Below are positions 21,701 to 33,900 of a DNA stretch of 64,000 nt, one piece after another (position 1 is the first letter of the stretch; the number at the start of each line of letters is the position of its first letter). This stretch comes from Ornithodoros turicata (taxonomy: Eukaryota; Arthropoda; Arachnida; Ixodida; Argasidae). The stretch lies in assembly GCF_037126465.1 (NCBI RefSeq), contig NC_088206.1:73039687-73103686 (forward strand). Direction: 5' to 3'. The position numbers were made by a program, and so were the translations under genes. The notes beneath the pieces were generated by a model. The model saw only the letters and a list, made by a program, of their open reading frames with translations, was not told where the DNA came from and did no database searches.

Positions 21701-22614
21701 GTATACCTCGATCATGTCAGATCGAGATCGAGTCTGAGGGTGGTATATTTGTGCAGGATTCCTATTTGCAAAGCAGAGCTGACACAATGCAGAGCATTGA
21801 GAGCACCATTGTGGAACTGGGCTCCATTTTCCAGCAGCTGGCACACATGGTCAAAGAACAGGAAGAGATGGTGCAAAGGTAATGATGCAGTAATTTACGA
21901 GCACGTTTTAGGGTCAGTGGTGATTGGAGGTGAAAACCTGTACATATTTTTGTGATGAAATTCGCTTATCTGAATCACTAGCTCGAGATTATCATTATAA
22001 AACTAACAACTATGAAAACTATGAACGTAAAACGGTAGAAAATCCAGCGAACTGGTAAGGAAATATGAAGAGAAGTGCCTCGGGACGAGAGCCGTCGATA
22101 TTTCGAAGAGAGACTTGTTCATCTTCTGGGCACCGTCCTCATCATTGGCTCTGTATTTAAAGGATTAGGGATGATGTGTTAAAGGTTCATGGGAATTGTG
22201 GGTCAACCCACAGTTCCCATGAACCTTTAACAGTCTCTGTTCGAAATATCGGCGGCTCTCGTCCTGAGGCACCTGGCACATAATTGCAGCCACCAAAAAT
22301 TTGTAGGCCGAAACCCTGAGACTGCATAAAAGCAGCGTTGAAGAATCATCGAATGGCTTCCATAGCATAAGTGTTTTTGATGGAAATCAAAAGGTACCTT
22401 TTTCATGCTTTACGTGCGTGCAATTCTCACATGGCGTTTTCCTCCTCATTGTAGGATTGATGCCAACGTAGAGGACACGTCTCTCAACGTGGAGGCCGCG
22501 CACTCTGAGATTTTGAAATATTTTCAGTCAGTGACTTCCAATCGTTGGTTGATGGTGAAGGTGTTTGCAGTCCTCATCATCTTCTTCATCATCTTTGTTG
22601 TTTTCGTGGCGTAG
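18494..22614 (+). CDS. STX5: Syntaxin-5 (STX5), complete, nine coding exons
   Basis: Syntaxin-5 is the Qa-SNARE of ER-to-Golgi and intra-Golgi traffic, anchored by a C-terminal tail. Exons are 18494–18721, 18795–18871, 19122–19177, 19249–19361, 19424–19498, 19916–19972, 20809–21015, 21757–21878 and 22455–22614. All phases agree and total 1095 nt (364 residues; human about 355). The order matches STX5: an N-terminal MTSRDRTREFKSA motif, KDIANTFAKLEKL, EIEELTYIIKQDISSLNKQI, SKLASMSSEFKSVLEVRT, a SNARE motif from about residue 278 with the central Gln of the IFQQLAHMVKEQ heptads, then NRWLMVKVF and a tail anchor at about residues 346–364. The start is placed at MITRRRR by analogy with human MIPRKR; an in-frame upstream ATG at 18410 lies before a potential acceptor (18462) and is less likely. 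Confidence 0.97.
18795..18871 (+). CDS. STX5: STX5 coding exon 2
   Basis: Acceptor GTACAG, donor AG|GTATGT, phase 0 to 2. Encodes NGYVQRIGPHDRSQPGYGEF, a diverged counterpart of the human NGIQ…RQRSEFTLMAK segment. Confidence 0.85.
19122..19177 (+). CDS. STX5: STX5 coding exon 3
   Basis: Acceptor CCCCCCCGCAG, donor TAT|GTAAGT, phase 2 to 1. Encodes QIGKDIANTFAKLEKLAL. Confidence 0.95.
19249..19361 (+). CDS. STX5: STX5 coding exon 4
   Basis: Acceptor CATTTCAG, donor GAT|GTAGGT, phase 1 to 0. Encodes LAKRKTIFDDRPVEIEELTY and IIKQDISSLNKQIAQLQD, part of the Habc helical region. Confidence 0.97.
19424..19498 (+). CDS. STX5: STX5 coding exon 5
   Basis: Acceptor TTTCCAG, donor CAG|GTCAGT, phase 0. 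Encodes KHMQSHSNSIVVSLQ, nearly identical to the human segment. Confidence 0.95.
19916..19972 (+). CDS. STX5: STX5 coding exon 6
   Basis: Acceptor CGTTGCAG, donor CAG|GTAATG, phase 0. Nineteen codons reading SKLASMSSEFKSVLEVRTQ. Confidence 0.96.
20224..20732. mobile_element. Inverted-repeat element with ATAAGCCGC repeats
   Basis: Ends CCATAATTTCGCGTGTAT and TCGTAATTTCACGCGTAT (outer strands), each next to TA. ATAAGCCGC recurs in both arms. In an STX5 intron. Confidence 0.75.
20809..21015 (+). CDS. STX5: STX5 coding exon 7
   Basis: Acceptor TGTTTCAG, donor CAG|GTGCGC, phase 0. Starts NLKHQKSRREQFSQ and ends MMLLDEQ. The central linker is variable. Confidence 0.95.
21116..21500. mobile_element. 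Inverted fragment related to the 15420–16449 element
   Basis: On the minus strand it matches the stretch of that element around GGCTGAACGTGCCACGAC and the following Thr-free AT-rich part. Boundaries unclear. Confidence 0.55.
21757..21878 (+). CDS. STX5: STX5 coding exon 8, SNARE motif
   Basis: Acceptor TTGTGCAG, donor AAG|GTAATG, phase 0 to 2. Encodes SRADTMQSIESTIVELGSIF then QQLAHMVKEQEEMVQR, the N-terminal half of the Qa-SNARE motif including the zero layer. Confidence 0.97.
22078..22271. repeat. Foldback palindrome in STX5 intron
   Basis: Outer arms CCTCGGGACGAGAGCCG / CGGCTCTCGTCCTGAGG and a nearly perfect inner hairpin centred near 22206 (GTTAAAGGTTCATGGGAA…). Confidence 0.85.
22455..22614 (+). 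CDS. STX5: STX5 terminal exon, SNARE end and tail anchor
   Basis: Acceptor CATTGTAG, phase 2 in, TAG at 22612–22614. Encodes IDANVEDTSLNVEAAHSEIL, KYFQSVTSNRWLMVK and a hydrophobic anchor ending FVVFVA. Confidence 0.97.
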
Positions 22615-22660
22615 GACTGGCTGTAATTTATGCTAAAACAGAGTTTCGTTGAATTACAAA

Positions 22661-22666
22661 AATAAA
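22661..22666 (+). other. STX5 polyadenylation signal AATAAA
   Basis: Canonical hexamer 47 bases after the STX5 stop codon in AT-rich 3' UTR. Confidence 0.8.
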
Positions 22667-23143
22667 ACATTTCATTTTATGTCACAATTTGCCGTTTGCA
22701 ATACTTGTCCTGCTGCATGTTTGAAGGAAGAGGTGGCTTGACTTGACACACCTACTGCTTCTGAGCATTAAGGTTGTGCACATTAGGTGCTTTCCTTTTG
22801 AAAGAAAACTACATTTCCTCTACATAAGTTCATTGCCAAGAAAAGCCTGCCTAGGAACCTGTGCTAAGAGGACAATCCCAGGCTAGGAATAATTGACTAC
22901 AAGGACTTTACTCCTGCAAAGAAGCAGTTGCGAGCGACTCCTTGAGGTCCTAGATTATCCTGGATCACATCAGTCACTGTGAGGTATGTACTACTTGAGC
23001 TTGTCAGAAGATTCTCCCTTTTTTGCAAAACTGGTATGGTCTCCAAAAGCCTGAATGACTCTGAACAATACAGCTGCACCGTGCGGAAACACAATCGCTA
23101 GTACTTACACACAATGCACCGTTAAAAAGAGGACACTTATAAG

Positions 23144-23496
23144 TAGGGCCTGACTTTTTAGGGTTAAACCCGTATCCGCCCGATATTTACCCCCCGAACG
23201 AAATCTGTAAAATTCGGGTTTAACCCGAATCTACCCGAAAACATTCGGGTCGCGTGGCACACTCATAAGCATGCATTAAAATAAAGTTTGATAACATTGC
23301 TAAACATTAGTTCCATGTTAAGACACATTTTTATTAAACAAACAAAAAATCACCCGAATACACCCGAATTCCTGACAACAGAATATGCCGTAACAGGATT
23401 TAACCCGAATACACCTGAATTTTCAAATGGAAAATATCACCCGATATTTACCCCCCGAATTTGGCCAAAAATAAAACCCCAAAAAGTCAGGCCCTA
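23144..23496. mobile_element. hAT MITE (TAGGGCCTGAC family), copy B
   Basis: Perfect 8-bp duplication CTTATAAG; opposite orientation to copy A and closely similar along its length. 353 bp. Confidence 0.93.
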
Positions 23497-24607
23497 CTTA
23501 TAAGGTACGAGAATCTTCCAATACCCGTTTACGAATTGCTAGTACAAACGGAACAAACGCGAGCAGACCAACAGAAGAAAACAGGCTACACCATCACCCC
23601 ATTCTAACGCGCACGAGACAACGCTCTGTAGCAGACGACAAACAACGCGCTCGGCGTACTTTGTGCCTTGTACTCCGATGCCTCAAGCACGATATGCCCC
23701 CCCGGCGAGGCTCCCAAAGTGGCTCATTGGTTTTCCAGGCTGCCCTTTCTACGTACGTCACAGAGCAGGGGCAGCACTTACGTGCTTCAACCTGCAAGCT
23801 GGAGCACGAGAGTACAAGGGCACTACGCTCCGAAAAAGGAGTGACACCATTTAGTGAAAAGGAGCGCGCTCCCTGCGCTCCGGTGGCGCTACTTAACGTG
23901 CCCAAGGTCTGCACTTCCTCATTCCTCATTCTTTTTAGGAGCCCGTGGTGTCGCATCAGCGCAACTGGTTCAGAACTGTACCTACTGTGTACTGAAGAAC
24001 TGATGCAGCACTTTTCTTTCAGAAAGAATGAACCTTCTACTCCGATGTATGGGCGGAGGAATGTTGAGGGGATTGGCTTGTTGCTTCTGAGCGCGAAGTT
24101 TGCGCTCACTCCTTTCGTAGGCGTCGTTCTCTACTCATTTCGCTCTTCCTCTACATTTGCTTTCAGCTCAGAGTAACGGGTAAAAGCAATTTTTTTAATG
24201 ACCATCGAACGACGATGACATTCCAGGAAGTCCTCCCGTGCGCTCACCTACTTCAGCAAATCGCAACAGATGATTGGCTGAAGCAGGATTGTTTCCGTGG
24301 CATCGGCAAGAGGCAGCTTCGCCGGCAGTTCCGGTTTCTGCTTTCGAGCATCACAGACATTGATGCGTATAACCGTCTATTACACCCGTCCAAAGTAACC
24401 AACGTAATGCCTTTAAAACGCTTTTGAAAATGGATAGAAACTCGATTATAGGGCAAAGCCACGGGGGAGCAACCTTTACTACACTGAACAATGTTTTGCC
24501 TAAAACTTTAACGACACACTAAAATCCAAGTTTCTAACACGCCGGCAGCTGTACTGCTCACACTGTGAACTTGTCCTTCGCAACAAACGAAAGATTAAAA
24601 AAAAAAA

Positions 24608-24954
24608 TCACTGAATGTATCCCCCTCGCCCCCCACGTGGTGGCCTCGTCCCCCTCCCTCCTCGCCAGCCCGGTGCCGTCCACGTGGACGCCGGCTGGGA
24701 GGCTGCGGCCCCTCTGGTCGAAGCTCCCCGAAGCCTGACGCGTCGGCCGCGTTGGCCTCGTGTCGCCGTTTGCGGCGCTCCGGCTTCTCTGGTGGGAGAG
24801 GAAAAGTGGGCAACCCTGGTGGTGGATGCCACGGGAGCGGCCGGAGTGGGCGTGGCAATGGCCGGTGGCGAGGCCGCGGGCATCTCGGACGGTGCGTCCC
24901 AGACGATGCGGCGCCGCTGTGACTGTGGCTGCTCGGTTGACTGTTGTTCATTGC
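24608..24954 (-). CDS. TPR: TPR exon 49 (terminal, RG-rich)
   Basis: Acceptor TCCGCAG, phase 1, TGA at 24610–24608. Reads RRRIVWDAPSEMPAASPPAI, then Ala/Pro/Thr, then RG repeats ending RGGRGGYIQ, as in the methylatable RG tail of human TPR. High GC. Confidence 0.96.
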
Positions 24955-27900
24955 CTGCGGACATTAAAGGAACGCAGAAAGCGTCTCAGAGATTTTCTGT
25001 TTCTGACGCGTCATGAAAGGGTGTGACTTGACCCCAAAACTAACACAACATTTTTTTTTTTACGCAATACTTTTCTCGGGAAAAACGGACCCGACGACAT
25101 CGACGAGCACGTTCCCGCTCCACTCGGGGTGAAACGAGGAGGAGGAGAAAAGACGTCACCTGTTACATCATTACGGCTACAAGAGTGCCCGCGCCTTCCT
25201 CTCTTTTTTTTTTCATTTGTCTTCCAGTTCTCTCTGTGTAGCAGACGTCGTTTCTCTAAACCAATCAGCAAGCTTGTCTAAGCAACCGGGGCAGCCATTT
25301 TTGGGCATTGCCACCGTCGCGCACCTTCACAATTTTTACGATCAAATTCCGCGATATTTATGCACATGTCGAAGGAACCACTTCGCATAGTGCATTTCAA
25401 TAGGCAGGTTAACGGCTTGGTCTAAAAAAGGGTAGCGAAAGAGTGCTTCCTTAAATGTAAGTTTCTGCTGCATGGCGAGGGCTGTACATAATCATATCAC
25501 GTACAATCTAGACTTGGGCACTGCACAGGCCTTACAGTCACTTTCACTTTGGGTTCAGGCGGTCGTCTCCCTATTCAACTCCGTGTAGTTCACAACGGCC
25601 ACCATAAACACCGTCGAGGTCAAAGTGGGCAGACTGGAAAACTTATGCGGGACGAGCGAGATTGGCTGATTGTAAGATCTCTCACCAGGTGTCTGCTGGT
25701 CCACTGACGTTGATATTCCATCGTCGATTTCTTCAGGTTTTTCTTCGATAACTGAAACCAACGTGGATTAAATTTCTTTACGCCGTTATTGCGAGCATTT
25801 TACGTTAGCATGCAGATCAGCATCCGTGACGACATTGTGCGCTAAAATGGATGTAAATTGTTTCTCGGCGTGTTTTAGCATTTGTGCGCATGCACACTGT
25901 CTTACTATGTGTGGTCACATCCCAAGTACAGTAAATCTCGGTTATAACAGCCCCACTTATAACGAATCTTCGGTTATAACGAATGCCTCACGAACGACCG
26001 TCAAAATTTGTATTGAGTCTATGGAAATTGCCCCCGCCTATTATGAACGAATTGCCGGGGAGCCTTCGGTTACTGTGACCGAAAGAGCTCCCTCGACCAC
26101 TGGAGAAGGCGAGCGCGCGACGTCAGACGCCCGCGGATTTGTCAGGCGCCGCTTGCACGTGACCTCGCTTTGCAGCCAATGCGCTGTCACCATCAGCGCG
26201 CGCTGCACGTGCACCCGTTTGGCCGATGATTAAGGCGTCATGGATGCAGGTGAAGCGAGAAACTTTGCGAAACTGCTTCAGAAAAGCTGGATTTGTTCAT
26301 CAGGCACTGGCTACAGACGCCGATCGTGAAGTGGACTTTGGTGTGCGTGATACCGACACAGAACTTTGGGACAGAGCAACGGCTGCAAATCTGACTGACG
26401 GCTGTCAGTCTTTCGAGGAGTTCGCGACAGCAGATGACGACGCACAGGCCGTCGCGGACTTCAGTGATTCGGACATCATTGCCGACGTGCGCCCGCCGCC
26501 AAACGAACTTTCCGATGACGATGATGATGACACAGTGTCTTGCCCTTCTTACATTTTAACTACAGCGGAGGCACTCAAGTATGTTGCTTCGCTCCGCGAT
26601 TTTGTGTACGCGAAGGCGCTCGCTGCGGCCCACCTGGACCACCTTGATGACTTAGAAAACGCCGTGATCTCCGCAACTGTGTATAAACAGGCGCCATTAA
26701 CGATGTATTTTCAATGAACGGCATACATGACTCATGTTTCTTACACTGCTGGCCTTTTGGATCAAATTTTTTGTCCATTCCATTTATAGCGAACTTCGGA
26801 TATAATGAACGGGTTGCGCGCGACCGTCGAGTTCGTTATAACCGAGATTTACTGTATTAAAGAGAGATACGTTCAGCCTTCTTCTACATTTTTTCCGCGC
26901 CTTGACCATTGCTTCAAATGCGAGTGCTCTCACTGCAACACTAACCTATTTTCGAAATCTATCTTTCTACTAGCTACAACAGAATGGAATGGGCTGCTAC
27001 ATGAAGTGATTTAAGGACATCAACCTGAATCATTTCATAAAGTCCCGTCCCATCATTATGGAATGTAATCATCTGGAATCAACTTTTCTAGAATTGCGTA
27101 TTTTTGTGCTCACACCGTTTATCTGACACACAGTCTCGTATTGCCTCGTATATCCTGACCTGCCTACTCCCCCAATGTAACAGCCTCCGGGTCTTTGAGG
27201 GTACAAGTAAATAAATACGCGTAAATCCGAGCAGAAAGAAAGAAAAAAAGATTGTGAGCATACCATCCAAAGCTGGCAATGCGGATGCATCTGATGATGT
27301 AGATGGTTTGGCCGGCTGACTGTCCGCTTCTTCTTGAACTTCACTGCTTTCACTGGCTGGTTCTTCCACTAGTGGTACAACTGTTGCTAACCTGTTCGGA
27401 AGTTAATGTTTGTACCACCCAACTGACTTTAGACTTTTCGGTTACCCATCATCTGTCTCATCAGTCGTCTCCGTTATGATTGGACCCGGGACGCTTTGTT
27501 CGTTGAGAGATGTCGGCTGGCCACTGGCATTGCCGGAGGAGCTTCTGGGTTGGTCCAGGTCGGCTGAAGCCGCGTCTGATTGGAAGAGGGAGGCATCACG
27601 TGACTCTGGAGTATGGAAGGTTCAGAAACGTGCCGTGTTAGACGGGTGACTCTTTCGCAAAGTCGCGCCACTATTTACTAGACCTTAATACTCGTTTCCC
27701 TCTCAAATGTGAGTGAGGCCTAATATGCAAGCACCAAAGCTTTTATAAGCTGTGCCATAAAAAAAAAAAAAAAAGGGCTAGTCAGAGAAACTCACCCGGT
27801 GGTGAAATCTGCAGCGGCGTTGAAGGCACACTCTGGCCTCCCCCTTCCTCAAAGTGGGACAGGTCCATTCGAGTGTCATCCACGCCCACAGCTGAAACGT

Positions 27901-30900
27901 CAATGTCTATTACTCTTAAATGGCTTCTTAAAGTACTTCTGACCATGATTGGTTTTCAAGCAGATTCTTAAACGACTCTCAAGTGACTTCTTACCCAAGC
28001 AGCAAATTATATTGGCCAATATTGGCTGGATAACGGCTATAGTGGTTCAATATTGGCTGGATAACGGCTGTACTGGTTCAATATTGACTGGATAACGGCT
28101 ATACTGGTTCAATATTGGCTGGATACGGCTATACTGGTTCAATATTGGCTGGATAACGGCTGTACTGGCCCAATATTGGCTGGATAACGGCTGTACTGGC
28201 CCAATATTGGCTGGATAACGGCTATACCGTCCCAATATTGGTCCAGTAACGCCAATATTGGGCCAAGATATTGTGTCGATTGGGTAGATGACAAAAAAAC
28301 GTAATGAGCTCTGCTACTCCTACCCGCCTCCCTGGGCTCAAGTCCAATGTAAAAAAAAGCCGCACACTAACACCTCTAAAAATATTTGCATATTGTTGAG
28401 AGATAACAGTAAGAGATAAGATCAAGTGATAAGAGAGCAGATGACTTAGCAACTTGCGAGACCCTAATCACTCACCTCCCTGAGAAGCAAGCTGAGAAAT
28501 TCCAGGAGCTTCCTGGGATGCTGAACTTTCCTGTGCACTTCCAAAGACGAATCCACCATGTGGAACATGAGGTGAACTGTTCAGAAAACAGATAAATGAA
28601 ATGAAATAGAGGAACATAAGAGGCTTTCCTTTCTTCTAATACCCAGTTCGTTGATTTTCTAACAACTGCAAAATTGTCCTTCGAATATCGAACCTAATTT
28701 AGAACACCACATCATAGGATGAAGGTTTCTAGTAGTATCAACTTGCAACAATTAAGCTCAGGAGACTAGCGTGGTCATAAATGCATGTTGCTGATTCTCA
28801 GGACATGCACTTGGAAGAGACAAATAAGGAATATGTGCTAATGTACTGGTTCTACCATACATGCTTATTTGCAAACATACAGTCAAATAATTTTTTACTG
28901 AAACAATGAATGTGTTGCTCGCGTGAAGCAAAATGAAAACCTCAAAAACAACTTGCACTTCCAAAATCCTTTGTGCATTGTCATAGTGGACACTGAGCAC
29001 CTGCGCTGGTATTCCAAGTGCTGGCAAAACAGACAGATTGAATGGAGGAATGTGTGTCTGCAATGGAGTGTGTGTCTCAGCTCACAGGCTATCACAAAGG
29101 TAAACCAGAAGGTAGAAAGTTCTCTCTTCCTATACTGGCAATACTTGTCATATAGGTCATATTTGTTATATAGGTCATATACGTGTGGAACTGTCACTAG
29201 TGAGATCATTGTTCTTGACGGTAATACATGGTTTGGGACAGCCTCCTTCATTAGTGTTGTAAATGGGCTCATCCCTTGCGCTACTCCCAGGGGATGTGCT
29301 GCTGGTAAGCCGCGTTACCCTTCCCTCATTCGAAGTAACATATCGATAATTTTGTTTAAATCGATTAATTGAGACTAGTCGGTCGTTTGGCAGTGTTACG
29401 GGAGTGCACAAATTCTGAGAGCAACATTTATCACCCAGCCTAACACAATAGCATGCCAAATCTCTAATATGACTCCAACTAATATTTTTTGTTGCCTTCA
29501 CGATGGTTTGTTTGTCAGTTGGTCGGTTTCCGCAAATTCATGAAACACTCTGAAGGTTATGGTGAAGTTAAGTTTGCATTTTTGTGCATTCATTTTACAC
29601 ATTTCTTTAGGTTTGATGACAATGTCAGTGAGCGCTATCCTCACATCTGCTCGAAGATTTCGCATCCGGGTCCCCTCCATACCTGCCAACCTGACAAACT
29701 CAAAATTCGGGACACTGCTGGCAGCGCGACGGGGGTGCATTAATTTTGTGCACTCGAAATAGCATTGCCTCTGTATTGCAATTGCTCTACGTCATAGGTA
29801 GGCTAGTCTGCGACACACTATCGTTCCTCCCCTCAACCGCAAATTGCGAAGACGCGTCGTCTCACGCTCTCAAACACCGCATTTTGTGCTGCCACCAGCC
29901 ATTTCACCAATGATTCAGAAAATTTCTTTAGCTTTTCAGGATACAAGCATTAAAAAGTAGTCAGATCGAGATCAATAAACGATCGAGTCATGAAAGGCTC
30001 AAAAGAAAGTGTACCTGACAGCCTCTGCAAAGCCATCTGACCTACGAGGCACAAAAAGCGTCGGGGTACTGGGTACGATGCTGTCGTCGCCTTCTTCGAA
30101 GCCTGCTGCACTCTGGCTCTGCAACGTGCAAACAATGTGCAAACAAAGTGCACAAATAAGGGTAAAATTATGCTCAACGCTAGAAATACAACGGGTGCAT
30201 TAAGTAGGCGCCCCTCTCTTGGTGCACCTTAATGGGAAGTCTGAGACACTCGGAGTGGCCGCTTAACAGCGAAAAACAGCTCTGTTGCATCACACTGCTC
30301 GCTTGGTGACGCCGCTTCCCCTTTTCTGCTCGTGCAGTGCAGTCTAAGGTTGTGGTGCTGAGGTGGGTGTGGTGGTGAGGTTTGACGACAGCGGCTTTTA
30401 AGACATTTTCACGTAACAGAAAATGAGACGTAAATGACTGGAATTAGTGGCATACGTGATAGGAGCAATTTTCTGTGAAGATAATTGCTTGGCACGAATA
30501 TGCCAGCATTAAAGTGCTGCATGACCTGTGAATAGCTGTCGACATCCACATGAAAGTCGCTAGAAATGATAGTTTGCCAAAATGGGAGAATTTGGTAAGA
30601 TAATGCGTCTGTATTTTGCTTCAAAGAGTAGCATTCAAACTCATTTGAAGCTTTATTCCGCCAGCTGCTTGCACGCGGTGGATTGCGCGCTCAACAGGAA
30701 ATACGTCACACCAAATGCTTTAAGCACCAAGCGCTTGTCGTCTGCTTCGGTGAACCCATTCGAGATGGGAGCGCGAAAAATGTTTGGTGCCTGACACTCC
30801 GGAGTGCGCCGATGGTGCATGTGTCGCGTTAAGCGAGTGGAGTATGAAACACTCACGCTCCGGGGCACCTACTTAACGCACCCATTGATGATGCTCAAAG

Positions 30901-33900
30901 AAAATTCTTACCGAGGGCAGACGTTCACTGCGGGACCTGGTAAGCAGCGAGGGCCTCTGCAGGGGACTTGGAGACGTCTGGGATGGTGTAGGAGATGCCC
31001 TCTGAATAGAGATTTGTGGACAAGGCTGCGGAACAGATCCTTCGTCCTGTGTGTCTCCATGGCTCGTTGTCGGGTCAATTGGTTCGTCCATTTCCCTGTC
31101 GTCCACACTCTCCTCGACCACGTCTGCGAACAAATAAAATAAATTAAATCAATAAAACGAGAGGGGTGAAACAAAGAGAAGACAATCTCACCGATAATCT
31201 CCACCTCGTTGTCCACCTGGTCTTCCATGTCCCCTTCGGCGATGACGCACTCCTCGTCGATGCCTTCTTCATCCGCAATGTCGTGCTCTGGGATCTCTTC
31301 CACAGGCATTTCTTCTTCACCTTCCCCTACTCCGCCCTGTTCGCGTGATAACGAGATAAGCTGATCAGGATTCGGATTAGAATTTTTTTTTTTACATCAC
31401 ACTTATGTACGTCATAAAGCGGCAAGTCTAGCAAGAAGAATGTAGACCAACATGAAAAGAATAAAACTAAGCTCAAAAAAGGTACACTGAACCGGGAAGA
31501 AGTGACCACTGAAGGAAAAACAGTTTCACTGAAAAAGGAAGAAGTGACATGGAAAGAGGAAGAAGTTGGCCCATTTCACTTCATGAGGAAAAAGAGGAAG
31601 AAGCAACTCACTGCATTGTAACCAACATTCATTTCTTCATCGTCACAAGCGGATCCTTCGTCCTCCATACCAGATTCCTCTCTTTCAAAGTCTCCCCCTT
31701 CAATCTAGTAAAATAAATCACATCATACAACCACTTTATTATAAATACTGGCAAATCTTTATTGTCCAAGTTATCGCACCCCTTTCTCCTGCTCTTCTTC
31801 AATGGCCTCTTCGTCGCTTTCAACCACAATGACATCGGCAGGTGATGTTAGCCCTTGCAGATGACCTTCTGCTTCAGAAGCTCCAGATGGTACTTCTAAA
31901 CCAACAATTATTCATGCACCTGAGTTTTTTACTTGTTATAGTACAGCCTTTTACGGTAATTTTTGTTACGCAGGGTCTCCGTAGGTAAAGTTTACAGCCG
32001 TTCTTTCATCTCCTGCAATGTCTACTTCAGGGAAAGGTAAAGGAATCGTCAAGATTTCCGTTACTGCTTCCGTTACTGGCCTCTGATTGATATGGTATTC
32101 GGGTACTGTGTGATATCCATTTCTGTTTCTGTTACCGTTACCTACTATACTTCCGGTATAATAATGTTTCCGTTTCCTTTCCCTGATCTACTTACCCTTT
32201 GGCAGAGGAACTCCCCAAAACACAAAGCCTGGTGGGACTTGTGACTAGACTTGAAACCTAGCAACTTAATTCTGCCAACCTATTCTGAACTTAAACAGCA
32301 CTAATGATAAAACAGGAATTGTGGGAACATGAAGCTAATCCTCTCCAGGTTCTTAAAACACTAAAATTAAACCAGAAAGAGTAGTTTGCGGGGGTTCAAA
32401 AAGGAAAACTGGAAAGTTTATCCTTGGCCATCAGCATGAGCTTCAACTCTACCTGGCGCTTGATCCTTTGCTTCCTCTTCGCCTTCATCCGCGGCAATCA
32501 CTCGCTCTTCTTCCAAGAGCTCAGCCTCTTTCTGCTGAAGCTTCATCTTCTTGGCAAGGCGTTCCTCTTCCGCTGTTTCTCGCACAACCTCGCTCGTGCT
32601 TCATGTGGAAGGGAAATATAACCGGTAATACTATTGCTGTTTCGAGTACACTCTCAAGGAACTTGACCGCATAGCGCACCGAAGGCCAACCATTATCACT
32701 CGTGATTTGTGGAAAGCTCCTTTTTGTGACAATTAACATAAATTCGTAAGTGCCACAAAAGGGTGTACGCCTCCTGTTTCCAATCAATCAGGGGGAGAGA
32801 ACAATGTCATTCGGGATTACGGTTGGCTAGGTGCGTGTCTATGACGGGTGAAATTCTGTTTTAAGAGTGTAGTTGTTACCTTGCATCTTCAGCAGTCTCT
32901 TCGCGCGAACGTTTCAGCGTTGGTGACGGCGCACGCTCAGTGGAATGCTTTGCTTCTTCAAGGAGACCTCAAATAAGGAGTGGTACAAGTATTATACTAC
33001 TATATTACTGTTCAACGAGACAAGAAATGCCCGACAGGCATGTACCGACAACTCGACTCATCAGCCGGTTCAAGTAATTACAACATTTACTCGCGTAATT
33101 AACGTATGTATGCGGGACGTAATGTTTTTGTTCCGGTTGTGAACGGCATGACTACATGTGATCAGTTTCTACCTACGCTTCGTTTGAATGTTCCTTCGAG
33201 ACGTTGTAGAAAAGTGCTGTACTTCTATCCTGTTGACCAGTGCAGGTCATCCCCATCTACTAGGTTACAAATAGCTATTAACAAATTATCAAGCGATGTT
33301 GACTTGTCTGCTAATTTTATGACGTTCAAGAGGTCTGTTTTTGCCCATTACGCATTTACGGGATTATGCTATATTGGCAGTGATATATATATACTCCTGA
33401 TACTGTGATACAGTATTCTTATATTTTGTGCATCATCACAAGGCCTGGCAGCTGTTATGAGCACTTAAAAATAAGTCACTTAAAATAAATCTCTTAAGCC
33501 TAAGAACATAGCATTACATACTCAGTTAATGTCGTCGCGCCTAATCACTTTCCGATCAGGCGAAAAATTGGCAAACTATGTTAAGGAGCAAAAACAAACA
33601 ATCGTTACGCGTGCCTCAAAGTCAATTAACTCACTCATCGTGCTTTCTGTCGAAACAGCAGCAGACGTCGATTCGTCCGTAACCGCAACAACATGTTCCA
33701 CTGGGGCAGCTACCACTTCCTCTTCTGCGTCTGCTTTAATGAAATTACGAAATGAACGTTAGCCTTACAAATTGCCCTCAGCATCTGACAGAACGCATTG
33801 TACGCATCTTTTGGTCAGTCGCGAGTCCAAGCTAAACTTACGTCTCATGACGTCTGATGCAGTTGCCGTTTCCACAGCAACAGGAACAGTGGCTTCCTGC

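Larger units (their letters stand above)
22615..24607. other. STX5–TPR convergent intergenic region
   Basis: Contains the 3' ends of both genes, a hAT MITE at 23144–23496 and an inverted-repeat-rich stretch at about 23650–24170 with overlapping ORFs of 171 codons on both strands and no recognisable domain. No clear AATAAA was found for TPR; a weaker ATTAAA on the minus strand lies near 24195. Confidence 0.6.

Noticed and set aside
23594..24176. Overlapping 171-codon ORFs on both strands
   Set aside because: Overlapping open frames on both strands in an inverted-repeat-rich stretch, with no recognisable domain and no splice or promoter context.
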